A program made the translations under genes and the position numbers. Below the pieces are notes generated by a model. It ran no database searches, was not told where the DNA came from, and was given only the letters and a program-made list of their open reading frames with translations. Below are positions 11,461 to 22,700 of a DNA stretch of 64,000 nt, piece after piece (position 1 is the stretch's first letter; each line of letters begins with the position of its first letter). This DNA is from Macrocystis pyrifera (Eukaryota; Sar; Phaeophyceae; Laminariales; Laminariaceae), in NCBI GenBank assembly GCA_031763025.1, contig JASSKH010000015.1, forward strand, positions 13,296,274 through 13,360,273, given 5' to 3'.

Positions 11461-13476
11461 TGGTCGTAGTCGCATGGAGGGGCGGCATTTGCTCCGTGTC
11501 GTCTGCACCGAATGTCTGAAGGAAATCCCGATTGCAACATCCAAGTAGCCGTCGAGGGTCGGGGGGGGGGGGGGGGAGGAAGGGAGGGGGGGAACTTGCT
11601 CGGTGTCGTTTACGCTGCTGGTCTATCGGACGACGTGCTGATTCCACCGCCGGATGTAGCTGTTGACCAAGAGAGGGGTTGGGGGGGGGAGTGGAGTGGG
11701 GGAGGACATTTGCCCGATGTTTTCTGATGCGAGGGTGTAAAGGCGATGAGGGAAGGGGGGGGTGGGTGGGCTAACCCCGCGTTTGGTAGGAGGTGGAAGG
11801 GGACGGAAGGGGGGCTGCTTGATACGTGTCCTCTGCGCTAAGGAGTGTATATCCCACAGGCGTGTTTGATCAGTTGGATGAGTCGAGACGAAAAAAAAAA
11901 AAGGAAATTAATTTTCGGCGGGTTGGGCATAACGGGCGCATTTTACCGGTTCTACAGTAGTGGAGGGGCGCGGCCAGTCAGAAGACCGTCAAACCGCGGT
12001 CTCTTGTTCTAGCCTCTTTTTGCTCTTGGTGAGTTTTGCGAAAATTGGACGCGGTTGGAACATGGACGGCCAGAAAATGCAAACGCACATGTATGCACGT
12101 TGTCGTTGCTTGAAGGGTTGTGTACGCACCTCAAACAGGCCGTGATGCTGACCATCTATCATCTATCATCTATCAGATGCTAATGATTGGGAAGGGGGGG
12201 GTGGTTCGAAAGGCTGGAGGGGAGGGAATTTTTAGAGGGGTGGGGGGGGGGTTACGTTTTCAAGTACCCCTTTGTATGAAGCCACATAGTAGGCCACGGA
12301 CAGAGTGTCGTCGGGCGTTGCATGGGCTGTTGGCAAGGATGCGCGTTTTTTGGAAAGGAGGTGAAGACGGAACACGTCTGTCAGAGAGTAGACCAGTCAG
12401 CGGGGGAGCGGGGGTGGGGACGGGGGGGCGGAATCAAGGGTGGATGGGGCTTGCGTGTCCTCCGCGACGTTGTCAGCGGGATATATCGGGAACGCATCAA
12501 TATATACTGCACATGCGCATGCTCGCATCGTGTCTATTACCTGGTACATGATAATCAATGAAAATATCACTTTTTTGGCTCGATAAGAACTACCGTCCAA
12601 CCCGTGGCGCAGTCAAGGGACATCCGGAAATTATGCCCGGGTTTCCTACGTGTGTGGATATGGGTAATTTTGATCGCGGGTATGTAGGATATTGACTGCT
12701 CACCTGATTTTGCTGCTGCGAACATCGCCCACAGCGACCAACTATACAGCAACACAAACAAGTGATATGCAGTATGCCAACAAGAAAAATCAGCTCTAAT
12801 AACGTAATCTGAGCAAGCCTTACAACCTCATTGCGAAAACAACCTTGAGCATGGCCTATTCGGTACCGGTAGGATTAAGTGCAGCACTCGCTCGCTGCCA
12901 ATGGACATCATTTCTTAATCGTCACTACTATGGTAACTGTATGTACGAGGTGCTGACGTTACTGTATACATATATATATATATATAATCCTATTGGGACG
13001 GACCAAGGTTTAGAGACGGCGCAAAACGCGACAAGTATTATAAGTAAGTGCGGTCTCATCAACGTTCTGAGCAACAGCGTGCGACAACAACACTATTTCA
13101 TGGAAGGACGATGATGCTGCGCACGCGTCGCGTACAGCAGCTCCTTCCGTATGCACTTTTGGGAAACAACAACGTACCTGGTCCAGTATAGTACAAACAG
13201 CGCAGGGTGCCCAGGGTGAGGCACGCTACGTATAATACGATTATAATGGTACAGTTAATAGAGGCCAAATCGGCTGGAGGACCCTCCTGCACCAAAAAAG
13301 CTACTGCTGTGATACAGCAGTATAGATTTCCCGCTGTGCGTAAGAGAGAAGGCTACTATTAATACTACAGTTAGTAGTAGTCATCCTCTTCAGGGATGTG
13401 GGGTTGGAGTTAGATATATATGTCCATGCTTCTGGACAGTGGCCTGAAGGCCACACCTTCCGCGGGGTACTTACTA

Positions 13477-13587
13477 TTACAGGTGACCACACTAAACAGG
13501 ACCTACCAGGTATAGTGCACTCAAAAACCTATATATTTACCTATTTTTACTACTAAAATCTGGGCTTTTTACTACGGTCCCCCGTAA
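13477..13587 (+). mobile_element. TTACGG MITE copy 5, diverged left end
   Basis: The left arm is degraded (TTACAGGTGACCACAC) but the centre and right end are intact. TA is present on both sides. Confidence 0.75.
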
Positions 13588-13963
13588 TACAAGTTTTTAC
13601 CTGTACAGTACATACATCCCCTTACCCCACCCAGCAGCCCGCGCTGCTTCTCGTGTGACCGATGCTTTGCTGTTGTAATATCTTCATTTGTTTTCCGACA
13701 CTTTGTCCGTGATAAATCCCATTCGATGGCAGCAAAGTGGCCGCGAAACAGCAGCCCGATGTTGATATCATACGTTGCAGGTGCAACAATATTTTATTTG
13801 GGTAAGGGTGGTTGTACTACTGTAGTGCGTATTCAAGTAAGTATACGCAGGGGAGGATGATCGGTTGGATGGGATTGGTGGTAATCGAGGAATTTGTGTC
13901 AGCTTGTTCAGTCTGAGTGATGCCCTGCACATACTTTGTTGGAGGGCAAATCAACTATTATTA

Positions 13964-14072
13964 TCACGGGGGACCATAGTAAATAGGACCCACGGTACAC
14001 CCAAAAACCTATATATTTACCTTTTTTAGTAACAATATTTTGGTCCTATTTACTATGTATGGTCCCCCGTAA
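13964..14072 (+). mobile_element. TTACGG MITE copy 6
   Basis: The left end is TCACGGGGGACCATAG. The right arm carries a small internal duplication (TATGTATGG). The right flank is CAG rather than TA, so one target copy has mutated. Confidence 0.8.
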
Positions 14073-15507
14073 CAGCAGCAGGCAGGTGTGGGTGGGTTGC
14101 GAAAGCGAAAAAAGAAATGTGAGCCTTTTTTGTGCTTTGCAACGTACACATGCTAAAACTACACTACTACCTGTTACGTGTGAATTGTACTGGTATATCA
14201 TCATTAGTACTACTACTGGTGTACCTGGTATGTACTGCTGTCGTACGAGTACCACCATGCTTCTGGTTCTTCTATGTAATAATACCAGGTCGTCGTTGTA
14301 GTCGCCATACTGCTGTAATCGAGTCCGTCCGTGCTCACAGGATAGGCTCCAATAAAACTCTGGAACAAGCGGGATCATTGAGCGGAAGGAAAAAAAAAAA
14401 CAAACCACAAAGAACACACATGCATACCGCAACTACTACATACTACTGCTACAGTTAGTACGCAGAATATGGGTACCATACATATACCGGTATGTACGAA
14501 TGAAATTAGGAAACCCGGTGATCGGTGACTCGCCCTGTGGACATGTACTCATTACGCATGTATGTATGTACTCGTACATAAAATACAATATAATAACCAA
14601 GAGGGTCAACAGGACAAACCGTGCCAGTACATTTTATGACATACCAGCACGTTCGGCATACAGATAGATATATCTAGATATATCTGGATGTGTGGTCTTC
14701 ACGCGGAAAACGGGCGTTTTATTTCGGTTCCATATATGGATCTTTCTGGATACCGCTGGATATATATATCCATCCGTTGGTGCCTTGTTGTTCCGTTTCG
14801 AGCATTTTTAGGCGTTTCATTCTGTTTCTACGAGAGATCGAAAGATCGTTAGCTTCACGCAGTACGAAAGATCGTTAGCCGTACAAGCAGTAGTACGACA
14901 GACGAAAGATCGTGCTCTGTCTGCTTCCCCGACCAACGGTATTCGGCGCCCGACATTCCCTCAGAGAAGTGGCGAGAGAAAGAGACAGCTGGTGGTGGCT
15001 GAGTTGCTGGGTGTCATAGGTGGCATAGCAGCAACAACAGCGGATGGAATAGATTTGATGCAAGACTAACTATTATACGAATATCTGGTACACGTATACC
15101 ATACACAGGTGAGCACATTGGACTCGTGTACCTCTTTTTACATCACATACCAGGCACATGACGAAGACTTCATTCCTTTTTTTTTTGGTGATTGGTGAAC
15201 ATATGTACACCAGAACCAGGTACGAGCCCCTACAAACTCCTCGCAGTTGACCCCTGCTCCTCAGAGGTGTTGTGTGGTTCGTGGTGGTGGTGTGCTGTGT
15301 GCTGTGTGCATTGCGGTTTGGGGGGTGCGTGGATGATACGTGGGTACTATTAATAGGCAGTATCTATCTGGTGTATGATACAGGCATGAGATGTACCCAT
15401 AGTGATCAATGGTATGCGATTGGTTGTTCCGTCGATCGCTTATTTTGACCATCCTGTTTCCTGCGGATACTCCTATTAATAGTGCAGAAGCTCTGCTCGT
15501 ACGTACT

Positions 15508-15855
15508 ACAGTATTTTTTTTATTTTTTTATTTATTTTTCATTATCACTTTTACTTTCCAGCCCAACTCGTAGGAGGTTTTACCCTCGGCGATCTTCTGG
15601 ACAAGCCGTGGTCACAGGTGTCGTCCCTTCTCCCCCCCGGTATACGCGCCTTTATTTTTTGTCGCGCATAGGGTTCAGCATTCCCACTGCTCGTCGATTT
15701 TCATCGAATGTAGCTAACTCACGCTCTCGCGCTTTCCGCTTATCAATTTTATATGCAAGAAAAAGTCCCTACGAGTATGCACTCGGTGAGACTTGAACCC
15801 ACGAAATTGATCTTGATAGGCACGCGGACCACCTACCAAGCCACCGGGGACGTAC
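15508..15855 (-). mobile_element. tRNA-derived SINE, copy A1
   Basis: Read on the minus strand it starts with a tRNA-like head: a GGTGGCTTGGTAGG A-box-like motif and a GGTTCAAGTCT B-box-like motif (plus-strand 15784-15851). A body of about 230 bp follows, then an A-rich tail (the T-rich run 15511-15540 on plus). ACGTACT is found at both borders (15501-15507 and 15850-15856) and may be the target duplication. Copy A2 at 29470-29810 is nearly collinear. Confidence 0.75.
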
Positions 15856-16049
15856 TCATATGATGTACCTGGCATACGTACTCGTACTTCTATATATTGA
15901 AGATCTGTCTGCATTATGTGAGCCTGATTTTTATTTTGCGGCTTAAAATCTGGCGATGTTATAACAACACAACAAACAGAAACGACAACAGCGACAACTT
16001 CGTGCAGTACTTGAAAAATATACCAGGTATAAACTGTTCTCAACATTTA

Positions 16050-16362
16050 ACTATCTTCACCCTTCTTTTCTCTCTCCCTCTTAGTCTTTATTCAGATCCT
16101 GGGTCACACAGCAGGCTCTCCTTCCCCCCTCCCAACTACGGTTCGAGCCTTCACCTTTCCCGCGAAAAGACTTCAGCCATTGCTTCCCTCGTCGACTCGC
16201 GTCGAAATACGCCTACCCGCGCTACGCGCTCTCAGCAGTTGATTCCATTTTTATTTTCGGATATAAAACGTCTCGCCACGGTGGGATTTGCACTCACTCA
16301 CGGAAAATCAACTTTAGCAGCACTCGAGGGTACCACTGAACCACCGGGGCGACCGCGTGGAG
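16050..16362 (-). mobile_element. Second SINE-like repeat with tRNA-like head
   Basis: On the minus strand the head has CCGGTGGTTCAGTGG and GTGCAAATCCCACC, which fit Pol III A and B boxes. The body (GGTCACACAGCAGGCTCTCC, then CTTCCC-rich sequence) is related to that of SINE A1/A2 and to a headless fragment at 41985-42120. This suggests one SINE superfamily with different heads. Confidence 0.6.
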
Positions 16363-16921
16363 TGTTTATGTAAAAACAATAATGACAACGACAAGAGCAA
16401 GGATTATCGTCGATCAGTTCCAGGGTAGACCGAGAGATACCCTGTTAGGGGCAGCGATCCCATGTATCTCGGTGGTTTTATTTGCTATTACACAGCAGCA
16501 ACATATGTCGCCTCCTGCAAAAAAATAAACAACTACAATTCACGATGCCTCAAGTGCCAGGTATCTAATTATCTATATGCGGTACAGCCGATTGGAAAAC
16601 CACCACTAGGAAAGCCAGCATGCGGTTCATAGGGTATTACAACACTGCTATATTAGTATTAATACTATCATCAATCTTGACATCCGACAATCTGTAACGT
16701 AGCTTCAACGTTGATCGCTCATGAGCACCCCGAAATAAGAAAAATAGGGAAACAAGAGGGTGCGTAAGCAAAAAAAATTGAACTCCCTTCTGCGCCGATT
16801 TCCGGCCTGAGCACTATCTACCCCGTTCGTTGTGCTTGCTATTTGGAAGCCGTTACACTTAAAAAAAAATAGTAAATTCAGCTAAAGAATCCTACGGACC
16901 TCTTTACTGCTTCTTGCTTAT

Positions 16922-17190
16922 AGGTTTCCTCATAAAAATATCGGCGTTCGGAGAAAGGACGATTAGGGTCACAAGAAGACCGCGATGGGAGCAGCACCTT
17001 CACCGAGGTTAAGGTTTCCTCGAAAAGTCATTGGCGCCCGGAGCAAGGGTGATCAGACCAGGAAGAAATCTGCGATGGGAGCGAAGACTAAAGCACCAAT
17101 CCTAAGGTTTCCTCAAACAAATATCGGCGTTCAGCGCAAGGGGGATAGTAAAACTATCGAGAAGACCGCGATTGGAGCGACGGTCACACA
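16922..17190 (+). repeat. Three direct repeats of 90-93 bp
   Basis: AGGTTTCCTC begins each unit at 16922, 17012 and 17104. Units 2 and 3 translate in one frame to similar 31-residue peptides (RFPRKVIGARSKGD and RFPQTNIGVQRKGD, each followed later by a K-x-A-x-GA motif). Unit 1 has a TAG in that frame. The 93-bp period preserving the frame hints at coding ancestry, upstream of the acidic exon. Confidence 0.7.
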
Positions 17191-17527
17191 GGCATCGTCG
17201 TCGACTCGCAGGACTTCGCACCGGTTGCACTCTCTATCCTTGGTACCGCCGCCGCCGCCGCCGCCGCAATCGCTGCCGCTGCTGAAGGTTCTACCACTGC
17301 TGCCTCCAACGCGGGTGCTCCCACTGCTGCTGCCGCTGCTGCTGCTGCTAGGGCTGTTCCCGACGGGCCAATGCCTTCCCCCCTCTCTTGAGAGGGGGCG
17401 AGAAGGCGCCCCCACAGCGACAACAACAAAAAATGACCGAAATCAAACCGGAGGTGGTGCGGTCGTTGTTATTGCCCCGGCGGTCGAAAGAAAACCGATT
17501 TGGGGCCCTCCCTCCCGACATCCCTGA
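16985..17527 (+). CDS. Open frame with basic repeats and Leu-rich hydrophobic segment
   Basis: An ATG-initiated frame of 180 codons. It contains the two intact 31-residue repeats, a Pro run, and near residues 95-127 a Leu-rich stretch (LPLLLPLLLLLGLF) that could act as a signal anchor. It overlaps the acidic exon in a different frame. Two readings are possible. It may be non-coding, the Leu run being a CTG repeat. Or its 5' part may be spliced onto the acidic exon and supply the signal anchor that Golgi-type transferases normally need. No convincing donor-acceptor pair was found, so this stays weak. Confidence 0.2.
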   Translation: MGAAPSPRLRFPRKVIGARSKGDQTRKKSAMGAKTKAPILRFPQTNIGVQRKGDSKTIEKTAIGATVTQASSSTRRTSHRLHSLSLVPPPPPPPQSLPLLKVLPLLPPTRVLPLLLPLLLLLGLFPTGQCLPPSLERGREGAPTATTTKNDRNQTGGGAVVVIAPAVERKPIWGPPSRHP

Positions 17528-17729
17528 TGTAGTCGCGGCTGCGGAAGGCGCCCCCCTCTCTTCACGGACACAACAAACGCACAAAAAGGAGGAGGGGAAG
17601 GCGAAAAGCAGCACCAGCACCAGCGCCAGCGAAGATGGAGGGATTTTTCCCCCTGCAGGGGATGGTCATGAATTGTCCCCTGGTGCGGAAGAGGACGGTG
17701 TGATGAACGAGGAGAAGGGGAAGGATGTC

Positions 17730-17764
<35 letters not shown>

Positions 17765-19727
17765 GGAGGAGGAGGAGGGGGTGGAAGAGGAGGGGGGGCA
17801 GGAAAATGAGGAGGAGAAGGCGGAAGAGGGGGGAGGAGAGCCGGCGAAAACCGCCACCGTGCATAAAAAGGAAGTATGGGGACGCTCGCGCAATATATAT
17901 TCTAGCCAGTTTGGTGAATCTCGGGTGTTGTTTGAGTCGCGAGTATGGGTAGAAGGAGAGTGGCCCGAGTTTTTCGGTTCGTCAGGCGGGGAAGGGGTGC
18001 GAGGGGATGCGGGGCAGGCCGACTTGGAGATGCAGGCACTGACAAGGGCGACCCAAGGGGAGGAGGAGGAAAAAGGGAGGAGGCTGGTGGGAGAGAGAGA
18101 GAAGGAGGAGCGGGAGGAGGAGAGGGAACAGGGAGAGGAGGTGGGGGAGGAAGGGGGGGCGGGCGGGGACGGGGGGGAAGAGGAGGAGGAAGTACAGGGG
18201 GGAGGGAAGGAGAAGGGCGAGGCGGAGGAAGAGGAAGAGACGGAGGAGGAGGGACGAAAGGGAGCGGAAGAGGTAGTTCGGGAAGAAGAGGAGGGGGGAA
18301 TTGGGGGAGGCGAGGCAAAGGGGGGTGAGGAGGAGGAGGAGGAGGAGGGGCTGGAAGGGGTGAAGGAGGTAGTTCAGGAGATGGTTCAAGACGAGGGGGG
18401 GAGCGTGATGGTAGGTGAGGAGATTCAAGAGGCGACGGAGGAGGAGAAGGGACTGGAGGCGGGGGTAGAACAAAAAGAAGGGGGAGAAAATTTACAGCAG
18501 GAGGAAGGGGAGGAAGGCAAGAGGAATGCTGCAGACGCTAAAGACGGCGAAGAGGAGGGCACGGAGATCGGCCAAGACGCGGTAGAACCAGGTCAAGACG
18601 CGGTAGAACCAGACCAAGCCGCGGTCCTCCTAGCCGAGGAGGTGGGTTTTCCGGGGCCAACGGTCGATCCAACCCTCGCGACGAACAAACAAGAACACTT
18701 ATCGACGGAACCACAGGCGTACAGCGGGAATCAGCGGGACGCGAACGAGTTCGGCCTAACCTTTTCAACAGAGGACGGGGTTGTGGGTCAGTCCGACAAC
18801 GCATCCACTTGGTTAGACCAAGACGAGAGCAACAGGCCGGACTTGTTGGAGGCGGAGATCTCGCTAGAAACAGACGCGCCTATCCAAGCGTTTCAAGATG
18901 AGTACGTGCTGATGCAAACGTCCCAAGACTACCGGCGGGCCAAATCTACAGAAGAAGCTCCAGCCGAGTCTGTACAAGAGGACTCGCTGGTCAAAGTTAT
19001 ACAAGAGGATGCGCCGGTCCAAGCATCAGAAGAGGGTGCTCCAGCGCAAGCATCGCAAGAGGGCTCGCCGCCCCAAGTTTCACTAGAGAATGCGCCGGCC
19101 CAAGCATCACAAGAAACGCCAGAAAAGACGACAGAAGAAGCATCACCGGGTCCGGGCTTGAGCCCGGGTTCATCGGGGGAGTCCGCAAGCGCAGGTGGTG
19201 ATGGTGGCGGCGGCGACTCAACGCTCGACCCGAACTTCGAGCGGTTAGGACGCCCGAGGATGCAACCGCTTGTCGGCGAAAACCTCGATGATGACGACGA
19301 TGAGTCCAGCGTTGATGAACCGATGGAGGTGGGCGATCCCCTCCCCTTTCTGACCACCGACCCGGCCGTCGTCCAGTCGACCCTCGAACCCCCTGTCGAG
19401 CCCGAACTAGTCCCAGGATCGGTCTCAGGATCGACCCCAAGTTCGGTCTCAGGGTCGACCCCCGTTTCGGTCTCAGCATCAGTCTCAAGATTGGTCCCAC
19501 GACCGGTCGCAGAATCGGTCCCAGAATCAGTCTCAACAGCGCTCGTTCAGCCTGGCGTCGAACCTGTCCCCCCGTTGGCTATCGAACCTTTGCTACAGCC
19601 GATCGCTGAGCCACCGCTACCGCTGTCACTGCGGCCGAAGCTGCCCCCGATCACGCTGCAGCATAGCTCCTGCGGTGCGATTTCTGCTTGGGCCCCTCCT
19701 CGCGTCACCCCCGCCATCGTGCTTCAG
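17433..19727 (+). CDS. Exon 1: 765-codon acidic low-complexity region
   Basis: The start is the first ATG in frame (AAAAAATGACC) after a TAG at 17349; a spliced upstream start is possible. Residues about 100-360 are dominated by Glu/Gly (GAG/GGG codons). About 500-600 repeat units like QEDAPVQAS and EGAPAQASQE. About 635-645 is a DDDDDE cluster, and about 660-745 is Pro/Val/Ser-rich with decapeptide-like SVSGSTP repeats. No domain is recognised and the region is predicted to be disordered. The exon ends VTPAIVLQ at a CAG|GTAAGG donor. An alternative 3' exon is a five-codon piece at 20112-20126 (TTTTTTTCAG acceptor, then a stop), which would give a separate acidic protein. Confidence 0.65.
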
Positions 19728-22700
19728 GTAAGGGTGGGTCCAAACATAGCTGTGCTTGATTACCCTCGTTCTGTTTATGTTTTTTTTTCTATGTTCTGTT
19801 GCTTCGGTTAGGTCCCGAAAGAGCTCATAGTGGGGCGTTGCGAGACACAGACACAGGGAAATATGCCTTACATCGGTGCTGCTGGTCCAAACGCACATCC
19901 TGATCCATGTTGCTTGCGTTTTATCCTTACGTCCGGATTGACTCGCCGGAGTAGCGAGTTCAGAAGTGCAAGAAGTTTTTTATCCTCAAGACAATTTTTA
20001 CTTGCCCCCGCCCCCCGATTCCCGATACCCGAAACCCCTGTCAGAGGCGTTTCCCCCTTTTACAACTGCACTCGCACTCTTGGGAGAATACAATTTGACC
20101 GTTTTTTTCAGTGGCTAAAGGACTGAATGTTGCCTAGACCCGAGCACACAGGGATATCCGTGCCGGTTAGACCAGTATCACACACTTCTGTACTATTGGC
20201 CATGTGCCCTAATACGGGGGACCATAGTAAATAGGACCAAATATCGTCTGTAAAAATAGGGAAATGTATAGTTTATTGTGTGTACCGTAGGTCCTATTTA
20301 CTACGGTCCCCCGTAATGGTGTTTGTTCAAATATAAAAAATGATTGCAGTATTGATTTTCTGACAGACGGACGGACGGACACGTTTGGACGTTCGCTTAT
20401 AGACAACCCTGGGTAAAACTTCGGGAAATTCTATAGCGATTTTCACTTACTTCTGGGTTGGATCGCCGGGGTTGCGAGTATAGAACTGCGAGAGGTAACG
20501 GGGGCCTCAAGATATAAATGCACTTGCCCCCCATACATGGAAAAAAAAACGTATCGAGCGCCAAAATGCAGGTTTCTCTATTGTGAGTAGGAACGGTGCT
20601 CCGTATGGAAGGAGATGCGTGTTCAACGGTCAATCCACCAAGACAAGCAACAAATGAGTACGCCCCCCCCCCCCCCCCTACTGCCGAAATCCGAAACGCC
20701 TACCACACGTGTTCCGGTTATATATAAGCATGGTATGGACCGTGATTTCCTTGTCTATCGATGCTTTATTTTTTTCTCTCCTACAATTTTTCTGGTTTAG
20801 TGTTTGGTCTGCTTTTTCGTATCTAGCACGACAGGCTTTGCAACGACTAATCTGCTTGTTTTGCGATCTGCGATCTCTGCCTCGGTTTGTTCCCACAGAG
20901 AGAGCTTGTACCGGTGTCTCTTTAGGCCGATGAATGGTCACGGACACTGGGTGTGCTAGGCGTCGACGGGTAGTAAGGACGGTTCTATGTGCAGAACGCG
21001 CACGATAAGGTCTCCTCTATCTACATATAGCGGCACGGACACTGGGTGTGCCGGATGTAGATGGGTAGAAAACACCGGTCACTATGCAGATCACACACTA
21101 TATTATTTCCCCTGTCTACCTATATATTGGGTCAAAACATTTGAACGAATGCGCACGCAGTAAAATAGCACGCCATAATATCTTCACTTTTTATTTGCTA
21201 CGAATATTACGAGTAGATTTACCATCCAAGCCAACCATGTTTGGTGTGTGTCAATCATTAAAAAAATGACGGAAGAAACAGCATTGAAGACGCTTACATA
21301 AAATAGCGATATCCCAGACCTATTGTATCAATCGCCTTCAGACGGTGAAGAGCACACACGCTATCTCGCTTGGAAGAACATTATGTCCTCTTGATGGAGA
21401 AAAATCCGTACTCTCGAGGAAATACGAGGGCCGTTTGGGGACTAAATTGCACCAGAATTTTTTACGTTTCCGGAAAAAGTGGTTTACTGCACTCCGTGGT
21501 AACTTCAATTTTACTCACAATCGCTGCCAGGTGGACTATATTCTACCCGAACAGTCGTTATATTCCCACACGGTCCATATATTACGTAGCACATCATAAT
21601 ATTACGGGGGACCATAGTTAATAGGACCTATGTTATACATAAAAACCAATACATTTACTTATTTTTACAAACAATATTTGGTCCTATTAACTATGGTCCC
21701 CCGTGTAATAGCTTCAATTTCGCTCGTACCAATTTCGAATACGAATACCCAAACGAACCTTACACTTTCGGAAAAAATGACATCGCACACTCTCCACAAC
21801 AGCCTAACTTTTGCTGCCCGATCGCTGACAGGTTGTGAGCAAGGACTTCATCCCGCTGGAAGAAAACTTCATCCTCTTGATGGAGAAAAACTCCGTCTTC
21901 TCGAGGGAGAACCTGCTCCTCCTCTGCCTCGACTCCCAGTCGGTGTCGGCGTTCGAAAAACTGGGTATCCCCTGCGCCAGGGTAACCGGCGTGAACGGAC
22001 ACCAACCAATATACAGGATGCGGGTAAAGGTACGGCTACTGTAGATATATACCTTTTCTTTCGGCGTGCTTGAGATAGGGGTACTGTGTTTTTTTTTTTT
22101 GCTGGGGCTTTCTTAACCCCTCTAGAGCTGCACTCCCGTTTTGGGGACAAATCAGTCAGATTCTAAGCAGTTTGACCCCCCCAAAACGGAACTGCAGTAC
22201 AAAAAGGGTTAACCGAGGAAGTCTTCCCAATATCGTCGAGACACCATTATTGCGGAGGACCATAGTAATAGGACCTACGGTAAACTCGAAAACCTATATC
22301 TTCCCCTAATTTTACTAATAATATTTGGTCCTATTTACTATAGTCCCCCGTAATAGTGTTTTTTCATGTTATCCATTGTACACCTAGAGCCGTCGGGATG
22401 AACTTTTTTTTTCTCGAAAGGTGGGTGCTTTGAGTGAGGTGCTCCTATACTACGATGTGTAGCCAGGAGCCCTAGAACAAAGCAGGCGCATCCACCCCTT
22501 TCGCGGCTTGTGTCTAGTAACGAACAATATAACACCTCGAACAGATAGATCATGATCTATCTATCTGATCTATCTGTCTGTCTATGTACTGTAGATGATC
22601 TAGTTCCTCACCTGCCGTTGTGAGAGGTTGTGCAGGATCTATCTATCTGTACAGTACAGATCCACCCCAGGAAACATGTGTTTATAGATGGATCATGCAG

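Larger units (their letters stand above)
7022..16921. other. Long gene-poor interval
   Basis: I found no exon with convincing family content. The interval holds C-rich and G-rich runs, degenerate minisatellites, a pentanucleotide array, palindromic minisatellites, two MITEs (13477, 13964), one SINE-like element and a second tRNA-like repeat. It may be an intron or intergenic. Several short frames (for example at 10685-11082 and 12120-12551) are T-rich or G-rich and lack coding character. Confidence 0.5.
19728..21831 (+). other. Intron 1 of the transferase gene
   Basis: It begins GTAAGG and ends GCTGACAG. It contains two MITEs (20213, 21602), a C-tailed repeat (20570-20680), two copies of the ACGGACACTGGGTGTG repeat (20935-21110) and a partial copy of exon 2 with its acceptor (21367-21540). 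Confidence 0.6.

Noticed and set aside
17562..18473. Minus-strand frames of 75-163 codons and the plus-strand Arg/Gly-rich frame under the acidic exon
   Set aside because: Shadows of the GAG/GGG-rich exon in other frames. Only the plus frame ending at the GTAAGG donor connects to a recognised domain.
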